From Inia geoffrensis (taxonomy: Eukaryota > Chordata > Mammalia > Artiodactyla > Iniidae), in NCBI GenBank assembly GCA_036417435.1, contig CM070912.1, positions 23,548,055-23,612,054 on the forward strand: a stretch of DNA of 64,000 nucleotides, written 5' to 3'. Every line of letters begins with the position of its first letter. Position 1 is the stretch's first letter. Below, one piece after another: positions 10,454-25,400 of the stretch. The notes under the pieces are model-generated. The model was not told the origin of the DNA. It was given only the letters and a program-made list of their open reading frames with translations, and did no database searches. The position numbers and the translations under genes are program-made.

Positions 10454-13400
10454 ACAATGCTTCCAATACCTAGTACCTTGGCTTCAACTTCCCCATTGTG
10501 AGTTTTATCTGCAGCATTTTTTCTATTTCAATTTGAGAATAGAGATTTTGTTACAAGGATCTACAGTAAAGCATGAGTGTAGATTTGGGCATTGGGCCCC
10601 TCTGATTGGATTGATCTTAATATCTAGAAGAAGAAAAAGAGAAAAACATCTAGGGAGACTCAAACTCTGGGAACTTGCTCGGGAATCAGAAAAAAGACTG
10701 GGTTTGATGCTAATTATTTTCTAATGCAGTATTAATAGTGCTGGCATCAGCTTAATTTCAGCCTTTCAGTAATAGCTATTCAAGTATTTTCCACATGATT
10801 TTTTATCTTTCTCTTATTTTATCACAGTTCATCACATTTAAGATGCCAACCCTGGTTTCCCATTCAGAAGGCAAGGAGATTCCTCTTCCTTGCATCTTTG
10901 CTGGGTGTTCAAGGGGATCTCTAAGCATCTTTTTATGAGTATTGTAACTAGCGCCTCTAATCAAAAGGTTCTCCCTGTCCCTTGGACAGATGATATTTTA
11001 TGACCTTGTACCCACCAGCATGAGTGGAAGGCTCAGAAGGGAATGTGTTTATAACTTTGCAGCAGTTTGTAAACCATGACACACTGTATGAGCATCTTGG
11101 GAGGACAGCTGGAGGGGGGTCAGGAGACACAGGGTGTCTAGTTTACAGAAATGGGAAATGTGTATCCTTCTTAATGATAAAACAGATCACAACATTTGCC
11201 TTTTTTTTTTTTTTTCCATGATGGTTTATTACAGGATATTGAATATAGTTCCCTGTGCTATACAGTAGGACCTTGTTGTTTATTCATTCTGTATATAATG
11301 GTTTGCATCTGCTAGTCCCAAATTTCCAATCCATCCCTCCCCCAACCCCCCTTCCGCTTGGCAACCACAAATCTGTTCTCTGTATCTGTGAATCTGTTTC
11401 TGTTTCGCAGATAAGTTCACTTGTGTCATATTTTAGATTCCACAGGTTAGTGACAGCATATGGTATTTGTCTTTCTCTCTCTGACTTACTTCACTTAGTA
11501 TGATAATCTCAAGGTCCATACATGTTGCTGCAAATGGCACTATTTCATTCATTTTTATGGCTGAGTAGACAATAATTGCCTTCTTAATTGCACTTTTCAG
11601 TGGCTTCCCAGTGCTCTGAGAACAAGCTCCAGGTCTCCAACAAGGCCAACAAGGACCCCAGCCTACCTCTGCAGGCTGTCATCACCTACAGCCTTACCTT
11701 AGCCCATGCTGCTCCAGCTACACTGACTGCCTTCTCATTCCTCCAACATGGTCATTTCTGCCTCAGGGCCTTTGCATCTTCTGTTCTCGTTGCCTGGAGT
11801 GCATTTCTCTTTGATCTTCATATGGCAGCCTCTTTCTGCTCCTGTCAGGTCTCTGCTCAAATGTCACTTCAGAGAGGCAGACCTCTGGAGTCATCTTGTC
11901 TGGAGAAGTGCCCCCATATCTCTTACCCTGACCTTGCTTATTCCTTCAAAGCACTTAGCACCATCTGAAGTCATGTGGTTTGATCAGTTCCTGGTTTATT
12001 AGCTATCTCTCCTTCTAGAATGTGGGTGCCATGAAAATCAGGGGCTTTTTCTTTTTCCCCTAGGACCTAGAACAGTGTCCGGCATGTGGTAAGTACTAAA
12101 CCTGTGATGAATGAATGAATGATGGAGTATACCCACAGCCATGCTGGCAGCTATAGTGTAGTGGTTTCAAGTCTAGACTCTGGATTCTCAGATGCAAATC
12201 CTCTTTTTCCCATTCACTGGTTTTGTCTATGGGAAAGGCAGTTAAGTGCCTGGTGCCTCAGTTTCCTTATGTATTAAATAACGAAAGTACCTACTTCAGG
12301 AGGTCATTATGAGGATTCAGATAATTTATATAAATAACTTACTTATATAAATAAACTCACAACTTACTTATATAAATAAGTAAGTGCTTAAGTTAGTTAT
12401 CTGTGCCTCGGAACAAATGATCCCAAAATTTAGAGGCTTAGAACCCACTTACCTCAAGGTTTCTGTGGGTCAGGAATTGGGGAGTGACCTATCTAGGCTT
12501 TTCTGGCTCAGTCTGTCTTACAAAATTGCAGTCATGGTGTCAGCCAGTCATGCAGTCATCCAAAGGCTTGTGTGGAGCTGGAGGATCCCTTCCAAGATGA
12601 CTCGCTCACATGGATGGCGAGTTGACACTGGCTGTTGACAGGAAGCCTCAGTTCCTCTCCATGTGGACTTCCCAGAGGGCTGCTTAAGTGTCCTTGAGAC
12701 ATGGTGGCTGGCTTCTCTCAGAGCAGATGATCCAAGAGAGAGCAAGGCGGAAGCTGTAGTGTCTTTTATGAGCTGGTCTTAGAAATCACACCGTGTTTTT
12801 AAAAATTTTTTTTAATTTTTATTTATTTATTTATTTATTTATTTATTTGTTTGTTTTCACTGTGTTGTTTTTATTGTTCACATGGGTCAGCCCTGCTCAG
12901 TGTGGATGGGGCCTGTATGGAGGCGTGAATATTAGGAGGGGAGGGTCACAGGGGGCCATCCTGGGGAGTGGCTGCCATGGCCCATGTAAGTATTAACTGT
13001 TGTTATGATGTCTCTGCTCTCCTACTAGATGGTAAGCTCCAGCAGGGCAGGGCCTGGGCCTGATTGGCTCACCATGGCATCCCCCTGCTTAGCCCAGTGC
13101 TTGGTGTATAGAAGGCCTTCAATAAACACAGGTTGAAAGGATGCCCTTAGTGATTTGGTCCCCATCTTAGCTCCCATCTCCACACACACACCCCACCCCT
13201 GCCTGACGGTTCCCATGCTACTTTTTGACCCTGAGAAGCTTCTGCTGTTCCCTCTACCATGAGGCTATTATTTACTTCCTTTTAAGGCATACTACTTTTC
13301 TCATCTTTCAGTCTGGTGTCACTTCCTCCTGGAAGCCTTCCCTGACTACCTCCCCTCCCACAGGCTAGACTGTGTCCCGTCTCTGTACCCACAGAGCCCG

Positions 13401-16400
13401 CTAGCCTCACCCTGTCAAAGTATCCCTTGAACTGTATTCTCACTTCTCTTGAGTTGTATCGTTTTTAAGAGCAGGGATTTTGGAATTAAGCGGACCCAGG
13501 TTCAGACACTGACTTGGCCTCTTAATAAGCTGTGTAGCCTTGAGCAAGTGACTGCCTTTTCTGAGCTTCCGTTTCCCCATCTATAAAGTGGAGATTCTGA
13601 TAGGAGTGAAAGCCGGAGGACCGCCTTGTTCCAGGGCCGCTCCACCTGCTCCCCACTCCTCCCAGGCCCCAGCGCTTCCCTCCAGGTCTTTGCAGCCTCT
13701 GTTCCCTCTAGCTGGCACACTCTCCCCCCCAGCTCTTCCCAGGGCCAGCTCCTCACACTTCTGCTCTCGGCTGGAATGTCCCCTCCTCCCAAGAGGCAAC
13801 GCCTCCCCACCCCCTGACCATGAGACATTTTGCCCTCTCACAGGGCTTTTTGCCCCTCAGCCTCCTCGTACCGGGCATGTTCTGTGTTTATCGAATGGAG
13901 TGACTCTGCATGCTTTTTTCCCATTGTCAAATATTTGCCATATTCCAGTCTGTCAGTACTTCATACCAGTCAGTAAATGTATGTGTACAGTATGTGTAGC
14001 ATAACCACATGCTTATCCCAGTCAGGAGTCCTTCGGCTGGCGTGCATGCAATGACTTTTTGGGGGCGGGGATCGAGGCATAATTCACATAACAAAATCAA
14101 CCATTTTACAGTGTACAGCATTTAGTACATTCACAATAGGGTACAACCATCACCTCTACCTAGTTCCAAAATATTTTCATATACCCCCATCTGCTAGGAT
14201 CACTGAAAGGATTGAATGAGATAAGCATGTCAAGAATCTAGCACCTTGTGGGCAGGCGCTGTGCACTTGAATGGTAGCTCTTGGTATTATTATGATTATG
14301 ATTTTTAGGGCCTTTTCTAGCCCCAGTATTATCAGGTTTGATGACTGCATGTGCTCTGTGCCGACACTCTCTGGAGGTATCTGTTAGATACTTATGTAGT
14401 TAAACAGCTATTCCGTGGGCTATTTTAGTTTGACCGATTTTAGGAAATTTGAAGACAAGTAACCGTTTGACCCGCAGTGTTTTTTGTTTTTTACTTTATC
14501 TGCTAAGTCCATTCATCCAGGTTACTCATCAAAGGTGTCCTGGGCGGGAGGGCTGTTGTGCAGGCCTGGACACAGGCCACAGTGAGCCAGCCTTCTGACC
14601 TGAGTTACTTTTTTCCCCTCTGTCTGGCAGAGGCTGAGCTCTGTCTGCCCAGCAGTTCAGGCCCGGATTAGGCCCAAAGGCCAGAGGCCCTCAGTGGCTT
14701 TTCTTGTTTGTTTTTTTCTTCAGGAAGTGAAGAATTCAAGGGATAAAAGGGGGAAATGACTTTTCAGTGTTGTTAATTTTGTTGCAATCTGGCTGCTTTT
14801 TAAAGGAGTATTGTTTGGCTGTGGGACCACCCAGCCCTTCTGTGTTTTCCCACTCCCACCAGGAGAAGGTGGGGAACTGATCCTGGGCCAAAAGCATGCA
14901 CCAGGCGAGGGGCCTAGGGATGAAAGAGGCAGGCAAGGGATGTGCTTTCACGGAGCTTCTAGTCCAGCAGGGGAGACCCTAAACAGGTGGAGGGAAATGG
15001 GTCAGAGACAGCTAAGCATAGGTGCTGAGAAGGAAATAAGCAGGTGATGAGATAGAGAGGGGGAGCGGCCCGCCTGGACAGCTCTCCCAGGAGGGGACTG
15101 CTGAGCCGAGGCCCAAGAATGGAGAGGAGCCAGCGCAGGTGAATGGGAAGCCCCGGTGGGAAGAGTGTTCGGAGGGCCTACAGGAAGAGCAAAGGGCAGA
15201 GGTGGGAATGACCTCCATGTATCTGAGGAGGCCTTGGGCTGGAGCTTGGAGAGGAGATGGGACGAGGTCAGCTAGCAGGAGCCGGTCCCTGAGGGTCAGT
15301 AGGCTCCGTCAGCAATTTGATTTGGGACTCAGGTGGGTAACTTTCTTTAATTCCTCAGAGCAACTCAGTGTAGTAGGTGTTATTTGCCCATTTTATCCCC
15401 CTGGAAACTGAGGCCCTGAGATGTTACTTGACAAGCTGCTGCAACAGAAGGATGTTAATGTTGTGAATAGAGCTGCCGTGTCCGTGTATTAATTTGACAT
15501 GTTTTTTGAGTCCCTGTTATGTGCCAGCCCCATGCTAATCACTAGGGGTGTAAGAGTGAGGAAGACATGCTGAGGTCATTGCCCTCATGGTTCAGACCTT
15601 AACTTGACCTTGGAAAAAGGTTGTGTCTTCTCTGAACTTTCCATATTGCAAAATAAGGGTAATACATAAGAAGGGCCCATCCTGAGGATCACAGGAGATA
15701 GCTAGGTAAAGGATTTGACATCATCATGGCACACGGTAAATGCTCAGTAAAGGCGAATTTTGGGTTATTGTCACTTCCAGGAAAGTTGGAAGTCTTTTTT
15801 GGAGAGGTCCTAGCCAAGGAAGATAAACACTCCACATAGGGAGTAGCTTGGTCCTTAGCAAGGACCAAGGACCCTCTTCCCCCTTGCCACTGCAGATTTA
15901 AATCTTCATGTACATTAAGTTCATCAATAAATAATCAGAGTCCTGGCTTCAAGTAGGTAGCACAATGTGCCAGGCACTGCTCTAAGTCAGGGGTCTGCCA
16001 ACTACAGCCCATGGGCCAAATCTGGGCCACCACGTATTTTTATAAAGTTTCATTAGGAAACAGTCATGCATTATGGCTGCTTTCCTACTGCAATGGCAGG
16101 TTGAATAGTTGTGACAGAGACTGTGTGGTAAATAGTATTTACTATCTGGCTCTTTACAGAAAAGATTTGCTGCCCTCTTTTCTAAGCACTTGACATACAG
16201 TAGCCATCTAATAGCCTTAGGATGGCTGTGCAAGGTGGGAACTCCTACCCCTATTTTACAGGTGGGAAAACTGAGGCACAGAATGGTCAAGAAACTTGCC
16301 AGGTCACACGGGTAGCAAGTGGAGCCGGGGTTAGGATCCAGGCAGCGGGCTTTGGAGCCAGTGCTCTTAACCACGTGTCATGTCACCTCCTCAGACAGAC

Positions 16401-19400
16401 AGAATCACCGTAACAGCTCCATGGACAGTCCACCGGATGCTCTACTGGCTTAGAAACCAGGAGGCCTGGGTTCTGGGCTCGGCATGGATCCGATTGCTCA
16501 GTTAGTCACTGCTCCTGACGGCTGTTTGCTTGCCTGGTCATAAAGCCTTGGGACCCAGTCATTCCCCAGGCCCCACCCAGGTGCCAGGTGGTGTGACTCA
16601 TGCAGGTCCCCCCAGCCCTGCAATTCTGAAGTCTGGCAGACGGAGGAGGCTCCCAAGGCCCTGGCTCCTCCCCTCTCAGACTAGGTTCTGGGTTCCTGTG
16701 AAAAAGGCCCCTCTGTGTTGTCCAGTACAGTAGCCACTAGCCACACGTGGCTGTAAGATGTAAATTGAATAAAGTCTGATAAAATTAAAAATTCATTTCC
16801 TTAGTCTTACCAGCCACATTTCAGTAACCCAGTAGCCACAAGTGGCTAGTGGTCACCATGTTAAATAGTACAATTATAGAACATTTCCATCATTGCAGGA
16901 TGGTGCCACTTGACACATGATGCCCTGCCATGGGCTGTAGCCATGCCGACCTGTGTAGCTCAAGGACAGAAATTGCCACATGGCTGCCCAGAGAGATCCT
17001 GTTAAATCTGAGTGAGATTCTTCTCTGCTGAGAACGCCCCTTGGTGCCCACCGTACCCGAGTAAGGTACCAACATGGCCCACAGGCCCCATGTGGCCTGG
17101 CCTGTTTCTCCCCGACCTCCGACCCTGCTGACTCTCCTTCAGCCACACGGGCCTTCTTGTTCCTCAAACTGACCAGGCACAGTCCTGCCTCAGGGCCTTT
17201 GCACTTGCTCTTCTCTGTCTCTACCTTGCTCATCTCTATCTTCTGTTGGATGCTCTTCCTCCAGATAACCATGTGGATCTTTCCCTCCCTCCCTTCAGGC
17301 TTTGCTCAAATACACCCCTGCTTTATTTTTCTCCAGGCATCTATCACCATTTGAAATATATTGTTCTTACTTGTCTATTGTCTGTCTCCTCCAGAGGCAG
17401 GGGGAGTTTGTGTGTCATATTCAAGGCTGTGTCCCAGTCCTAGAACAGTGCATGGCACGTAGCAGTTGCTCAGTAAATCTTTTCAAGTGAATGAGTGAAT
17501 GAATGGATGGGTGGTTGGGTGGTCCTGCCAAGAGTTAGGGCCTTGATGAGTCCCCTGTCCTCAGAGGTTTTTGAGCACTTGGTAGAAATGTCATAGAAGC
17601 TTTAACCAGATCCCCTGCACTGGGAGCTCCTTGGTTAAGACCCGTTGGCAGCTGTGAGCACAAATTATTCAGGTGCTCCAGCTCCAGTTAGCATCCAAAA
17701 TCAAAACAATGTCACACACATAGACATGAGTGGAAAGAAGTCTTAAGAAGCTCTGAAATCGATGTCTACATTGTCTTATTGGTAACGTCAAACTGGGTGT
17801 ACATGCACGTGTCTAATAGGGCTGCCTTGTGTAAAGTACCTGAAGTAGAAAGGCTGTAATATACAGTCAACATCCCAATCAATATTTTTTTGCCAGCTTT
17901 TTCAATTGTGAAATAAAAAGTCACCCCTAAAGAAAAGAATAATATTAAATGCTTAAATTCCTTACATCTTCTTCTCATTTTTTGGTGCCCCTCTTTTGCT
18001 GGTGTGCTAAACATATACTTTGGTCTGCCTGATGGGTGAGCCAATGTTGCCTGTATCCTCAGCACCAAATTCATTTATTCACAATGCATTCATGCATGCG
18101 TTCATTCATTTAACAGGTTTTTATTAAGCATCCACCATGTGTCAGGCTCTGTCTTACAGCCTGAGGACTCTGTGGTGAAGGAGAGAGATGGGGGTCCCTT
18201 TCCTCATGGAGGTCACAGTCTAATGGGGGAGGGAGACGGTCAGAGTCAATACGCAGGTAAACACATAGGGAGGAGGATGGGCTAATGACAGGGATGCAGT
18301 GGGCTGGGCACTTGGGAGATAAGTGCTGGTTGGAGGAGTTGAGGTGGGGGAACTCTTCGAGGCAGGAAGCAAGTCTGTAAACCTTCATCGTCTCCAGAGC
18401 CCCTGCCCCCAGCCCAGAGTCCCACACAGAGAGGGACTCCATGCAAGGTATCAAACAAAACTCATTGCCACAGCAGCTGGCCGGTTGCCTGGACCACATG
18501 ACCCAGAAGGTCCCTTCTTCCCCAGAGTTTCCATGATTCTGTGAGTGGGAAGAAAAACCCTGAAGTGAAGCCAGCACCAAATACGGTCAGGCTAGGTTCT
18601 TGGCAAGCTCTTGAGGGAGGCTGGTGGTGGTTTTGGTTTCATTTAGGTCACATTTGGCCTGTTCCCACATTCTGGGAATGTTTGTGCTCGTTGGTAGGAT
18701 TTGGTGTCCTGTGGAAAGAGCTGCCAAGAAAGTTGGGACCTAAGGATGCTCTCCAGATGTGCTTGCCTCTGCCCATTCATTCATCCATTCATTCATTCTC
18801 CAGATGGAGAGGTTTCTGTGAGCAAGGCACTGCTCTAAGCCTCAGAGAGACTAACTTTGTCCTCAACCTGGAAGAACAGCAGATACCAGAAGAGGTAGTT
18901 ACCCCTGCCCCTGTCCCCATATCTCCTGTAATAATTACCCAGTCATCCTCCCACCTAAGTAACCTCCTGCTTGCTGAAATCTGACACCAGTGGCCAACAG
19001 ATTCTAGGCCTTCCTAGATGGAGGCAGCCCAGTATCTGAGACAGGCTCCAGCCTCTCACGCAAATGGTCATCTCAAGCAGCCTACACACCACAGGCTTAA
19101 ATGATCAACTCAGGAGAACGTCCGACGGTAACTCTAGTGAGCCATTCTTATCCTCTCAGGATGAGAAAACCAACGCTAGGAGAGGTGATGCCACCTGCCT
19201 TTCTAAGAATCGGTAGAACCAGGAGTCTTGTCTTGACCTCAAAGCCTTGGGCAAGCCGCCATCTCTCCAGGCCTCAGGTTCCCTGTTGAAAAGCCAGGGC
19301 AGCAAAGCCTTCCCTGCAGGGTGGTGTGAGAAATTCGGTGATGTCATGCTTTGAAAAGTGTGTGGTCCTATATGCAAAGAGTTGGAAGTGTACCAGCTAT

Positions 19401-22400
19401 AAAAATAATGGTGCTTGTGTTCAAGGGTATAGTTGTGATTCTTCTTTTTACTTGAAGATGGAGAACTTCCCAAGGATGTCTTGGGAAGCATTCCTCTTCA
19501 GTGATGGCCATTTTGAAAATAGAGTTTTCCATCAGAGGCTGTTGCTGGGAAATGTGAATAGGATGTTCCCGTCCTGTGATGTGGCTGCAAGAACAATCAG
19601 ATGATTAGTTTGTGTGGCATTTTATTGTTTACGAAGCACTTGCAAATCCACGGCCCACCGAGTGGTCTCATAGTAAAGACTACGGCTTTGGCATCTGACA
19701 GACCTGTGATAGGTTCCTGGTTCCAGCACTTCCTAGCTGTGTGAGCGGGCAAAGCACCTGACCTCTCCGAGCCTCACTTTCTTCATCTGTAAAATGGGAT
19801 AATTCTGTTCAATGAGTAGCTCAGAGAATTGCGTGTGGTGATGCATATCGTGTACTTCAAATAGCCTGGCACAAGGTATGCTCACAAATTCCCAACCAGT
19901 ATTATTTATGTTGTTGGTACATTTGTCCTCATGATCACGCTGCTGAGGTCATGGTATTATATCCGCCGTTCCTGAGATGAGAAACATGTGACTCAGAGGC
20001 GGTCTTTGTTTTTCCTGGGGTGGCCTGGCTGGTGGGTGACAAGCCACCCTGTCTCCAGCTGCGGCCCTGGATCCCGCAGTTGCTGAATATTCAGTGGGTC
20101 AGTGCCGCTCCATATTCAAAGGCCTTTGTTCTGGTTCATAACAGCCCTTTGTTGCTGGCTAGAGGGAGGAGCGGTGGGCTTTGAGCCTCTAGCCTGCAGC
20201 CTCCACCCCAACCCCGGATCCCCATGTTTGCTTAGGGAGCCATGTTACTAATGGAAGTGTGTCATGCCCTTGGCGGGGGGGCAGGGGCGGGGGCTGGGGC
20301 CGGGAGTAAAGGCTGAGCCGGATTTGTCGGCTTGCACTTGGTGACTGGCAGGGCTCCAGACGCGTGTCCCTGTCATCAGCAGTGGGACAGCTGTTCTGCT
20401 ATGTGAACTTGCCCATCGGAGAGGCAAGGATTACCGTTCTGCACCATGAGACTCCAACTCAGATCGAGGCCTTGGCCAGTCCCCTCCCCGCAGCGCTCTC
20501 TCGCTTGTTAGCTGTAAGTACATTTACAGAGCCCACTGCGTGCAGGGCTGTGCTCAGTGTTTCTGCCTGCGTGATCGCCTTTGATTCTCACAAGCTGGCA
20601 CTCCTGTGATGGATCTCATCCTTAGCCCTGAAGCCTACAGAGTGATCCTTTGAAACGTGCTCAGATCACGACATGCTTTGGCCCAGAGCCCCGGGTGGCT
20701 GCCCGTCTGCCACATTGAAGGGTCATAGCACAGCCCACAGAGTCTGACCTGGTTTGTCCTGGCCACCTCTCTGATCCCTGCTTTCCATTCTTCCTGTCCC
20801 AGCTCCCTATTGTTGCTTAATAGATTGCTCCAAATGTGATGGCTTAAGCCATTTTATTGTCTCTGCTGATTCTGTGCATCAGGAAATGAGCAGGCTACAG
20901 AGGAGTCAGTTTGCTCAGCTCTGTGTCCTATCTGCTGGGTCTCAGCATCCAGTGGCCTTTTCATGCCCATGGTGGGGCCTGGCGAGGATGACCAGGGTGT
21001 CTGGGGACCGGCTGCAACGGCCTGCTGGGGTCGTAAGCTGGGACCTTGATTCTTACTGTCAGCCAGTTCCTTGGTCGTCCTCCTTGGAGCCTTGGGGCCT
21101 CTTTCTCTCCACATGGTTGTGTCAGCAGCATCGCTGGACTTCTAACACAGCAGCCCCAGGCTCCCAACAGAGCATAGTAGAAGCTTCCTGGCCCTTTTAA
21201 GGCTTGGATCTGGAACTGGCAGAGTATCAGTTCTCTCGCGACCTTTGGTTAAAAACAAGTCATGGATCCAGCCCGGATTCAAGGGGAGGAGACCACAGAG
21301 GGCTGGTGTGGCTCTTTGGGAGCCACCAACAAAAGAGCCTTCGAGGCTCCCATTCATTCACTCTTGCCCACTCACCTAGGCCTCCATGCTCTTCTTCAAG
21401 CATGCTGTGCATGCCCCTGCCTCAGGGCCTTTGCACTTGCTGTTTCCGTCTCCCAGGATGCCCTTCTGCAAATATCCACAGGGCTCACACACCCCCTCTA
21501 TTTAGCCTCAGTGCCATGTGAGTAGGGTGTTTACTTTGTTCACGGTAGTATCCCTAGCTCCAGATCTGACACATGATAGGTATATTTGGTGAATGAATGA
21601 GTTTTTGAGATGAGGAAACTGAAGCTCAGAGAGGTTAAGTAATTTCCCCAAAGACACATAGCTAGTAATCAACAGACCCCAGATTCAAACCCAAGCAAGC
21701 TTTGCTGCCTGGAGGGGTAATTGCTTAGGTTATCACAGCTGTCTCCTACCTCCTCCTTCCATGTCCTGTCTCCACTCAGGATGGTCTTCCCAAACTAAAA
21801 TCGGATCAGGTATAAAATACATCCTGAAAGTGGCATTCGTTCCTCACCTTGAACAGAAAGCTCTCCCTCCTCGGACCTCTGCACAAGGCACAGCAAAACT
21901 TGGCCTCCAGCTGTGGTCTGATGTAGCAGAGTGAATATTCTTTTTTTTTATTTTTATTTTTATTGAAGTATAGTTAATAGAGATTCTTGAGTAGGTAGAC
22001 CTGGCTCTGTTTCCAATGCCCCCACCCCCAGGCTCTCTAAGCACGGGCAAATTACGAATGTCATCCACTCATCCATCTATCCAATAAGTCTTTATTGAAC
22101 TACTCTGAGCCAGGGATGCTGCTGGGTTCTGGGTTGCAATGGTGAGGAAATCTTCACAGTCCCTGCCCTCCGAGAACTTACAGTCCACTGGGTAAGACAG
22201 ACATACTCACATGGTCACGCAAAGAAATATAAGGTTATAGATTGTGGTAAGTGCTGTGAAGGACTTACTGTGTGGGGGAAAATGAGTAACAAGACACCTA
22301 CAGGGCTCCCCTGGTGGCGCAGTGGTTGAGAGTCCGCCTGCCGATGCAGGGGACATGGGTTCGTGCCCTGGTCTGGGAAGATCCCACCTGCCGCGGAGTG

Positions 22401-25400
22401 GCTGTGCCCGTGAGCCATGGCCGCTGGGCCTGCGCGTCCAGAGCCTGTGCTGTGCAGCGGGAGAGGCCACAACAGTGAGAGGCCCGCGTACCACACACAC
22501 ACAAAAAAAACACCTACAATAGTGCAGTGAGGCAGGGTTGGTTTCCTCGAGGAAATGGCATTCGAGTAGGAGCTAAGAAGTTCACTCCAGGCAGAGGGAA
22601 CAGCATACGCAAAGGCTCTGAGGAGGAGGGAGCACAGGCCCATTTTTAGTATATGAAGGATCCTAAGAAATGTAGGTTGGAGGTCAGAGAGCCTGAGGAG
22701 CTGGAGAGGTGGGTAGGAGTCAGATCATGCAGGGCTTCGAGGGCTTGGGCAAGGGGTTGGAGAACCCATGAATGACTTTATTTTCTCATCTGTAAAATGG
22801 GGATGATAATAGTACCTACCTCAGTACGTGTGAGCATCTGTGGTCAGTTGGGCAACAGCTGGCTGTAGGCTGGCCTGGGATGGTCTCGGTTGGGGTGATC
22901 ATCCCTGCTCTACCTGATCTCATCCTCCAGCAGGTTAGCTTGGGCTTGTTCAGAAGGCAGCAGCTGGCGTCCAAACAACGGCAGAAGCTGACAAGGCCTC
23001 CTGAGGCTAGGCTTAGAACTGGCACAGCATCACTTCTGTTGTATTCTGTTGGTCCAAGCAGATCATAAGGCCGGCCCACATCCCGTGAGTGGTCATGAAG
23101 CTCTTAACAGAGTGCCTGGTGCAAAGGAAGTGCTCCGTAAATGCCATTATTATTATTGTCATTGATGATGTTATCGCTATGCATTTGCAAAGCAGTTTAT
23201 TCTCTTCAGAGCTTTATCCCATACAGTGGATACCCTACACTGTGTGAGGATAATTGGGGCAAATGTCAGTAGCCCTATTTGCCAAATGAAAAACAGAGGT
23301 TAGATTACTCAAAGCCACACACCTAGCAAGTGGCTGCAGCCAGACACTAGAATGCAGGTATCATGTAACTTAAAACACATCTGCTGAAAGTGAACCCTTT
23401 TGCAGATGATTTCATTGTCCTGAGCACCATCCTGATAAATGAAATAATTAAGATACAAATACTTTTGTCAGTGGCCCAGGCTCCTGACTGTGAGGTTTAG
23501 TTAGGGTCTCTGAGATCCGAGTCTCCTACATAAGTTTTGGGTTTTGGTCCCCAAGTTCACTGGGGTGAGCGGTGGTTTTCTTCTTTCTTACCCAGAGAGC
23601 CTCTCTTCGGACTCCAGTTGCTTTTCTTCTCCACCTGTAACTTTCCTTCAAGAATTGCCAAGCTACCAGTCTATTGCTCGTAAGAGGACGACCATCCTTT
23701 CCCGGGACAAGCAAAGTGGCACTTTGCTGAAGCCAACAGACTCTTACAGCTCCCATTTGGAGGGAGAAATCACTGAAAATCTTGACAACCAATCCATTCG
23801 GAAATACGCACTGAACATCTCTGAGAAGCGGAGACTAAGGTTTGTCCAGCAGCCGTCTGGAAAGCGTATGATGTATGTTTTGGGAAGAGGTGCTTTTTAT
23901 GCATGGAATGCATTTCCTGAAGAGTTCACATAATTAAAAGTTTATTACTTAGGATAAGCTAAGCTGCTGTGACAAAGATACCCACACAGGTAAAATCTCA
24001 GTGTATTAGAAGTTTATTTCTTGCTCACATAAAAGTCCCGGGTTGAGGTCAAGGGGGAACTTTGCAGTCACTCAGGGACCCAGGCTGCTTCCATCTTGCG
24101 TCTCTGCAACCCCCAAAGCCTCATCGTTGTCTGTAGTCACTCTGTTCCCCTTCCCCCCAGCACCTGCCAACCATTAATCTACTCTCCGTCTCTATAGATT
24201 TGCCATTCTGGACATTTCATATACATGGAATCATCCGTGTGTCTGACTTCTTTCACTTAGCATCATGTTTTCAAGGTTCATGTAAGTTGTAGAATGTATC
24301 AGTACTTCCTTCCTTTTTGTGGCTGAATAATATTCTACTGTGTGGATATAGCACAGTTTATTTATCCTTTGATGGGGATTTGGGTTGTTGACACATTTTG
24401 GCTATTGTGATTAATGCTGCGTTGAACATTCGTGTACAAGTTTTTGTTTGAGACCCTGTTTTCAATTCTTTAGGAGTATCTACCTACGAGTGGGATTGCC
24501 GGGCCATATGGTAATTCTGTGTTAAACTTTCTGAGGAACTGCTGAACTTCTTCCTAGTGGCCACACCATTTTCCATTCCCCCCAGGAGTGCATGAGGGCT
24601 CCAGGTTTTCCACATCCTCTTGGCTGGGGTTTTATTTGATGCTGAGGTTGATGACACTGCCTTGTCATTGTCATGCTTGTTTCTCAATGCAGGGACATTC
24701 AGGAGACCCAAATGAAGTACTTATCTGAGTGGGACCAGTGGAAACGGTATAGCAGCAAGTCTTGGGAGAGGTTCATAGAGAAGGCTCGCGAGATGACAAG
24801 CCACCTGGAGCTGTGGCGGGAGGACATTCGCAGCATAGAAGGTACCACACGCCACACTGCACGTGCTCCTCCGTAGAAGTCTCCTGCCCCTTAGGAAAGG
24901 ACAGTTTTGTTTTCACTCACCCCCCAGCCGAAACGTAGCATTTCCTTCCGTGATGAATTCGAGCGACTAGCCACGGTTAGGATTAATAGAGCCTGTGTCT
25001 TCGTCACCAGGAACATCACAGATGTCTTCCTGTCCTTTCCAGTTGTGTAGTTGTCTGGGAATAGCATCTGCGCTCGTCACGACTTTGAAATTACAGCAGT
25101 GATTAGATCTGCCACTAGATCTTGTTATTTAATATGTTAATGAAAATGCTCATGCATTAATCTATCACACATTTAGTTTATACAATAATGTTTTGGTCAT
25201 CATACGACCATTTGTATTTTGTGCGTTTAAAAATGTTATTCCAAGATGGGGCTCAATAAGCCTCATCAGACTGCCAAAGACACCCATAGCCCTGAAAATA
25301 TTAATAATCCTACTTTCCCGTAATGGTGAGAATTGGGATGAAGTACAGGCAGACCTAGGAGATATTGAGGGTTTGGTTCCAGACTACCGCAATAAAGCAA

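Larger units (their letters stand above)
9661..23595 (+). other. TMC7: TMC7 intron 1
   Basis: 13.9 kb, the largest intron. It holds a GT repeat, an L1 3' end, several L2 and MIR pieces, two MLT1-type LTRs, MER5A, a palindromic hAT-like MITE and one CHR-1 SINE at 22303. No extra exon is convincing. Only one SINE occurs in nearly 14 kb, whereas introns 5-6 carry five. Confidence 0.85.

Noticed and set aside
22303..22380. Genuine tRNA genes in SINE heads
   Set aside because: The tRNA-like segments are part of dispersed SINEs with tails and target duplications and do not keep a full cloverleaf that I can read.
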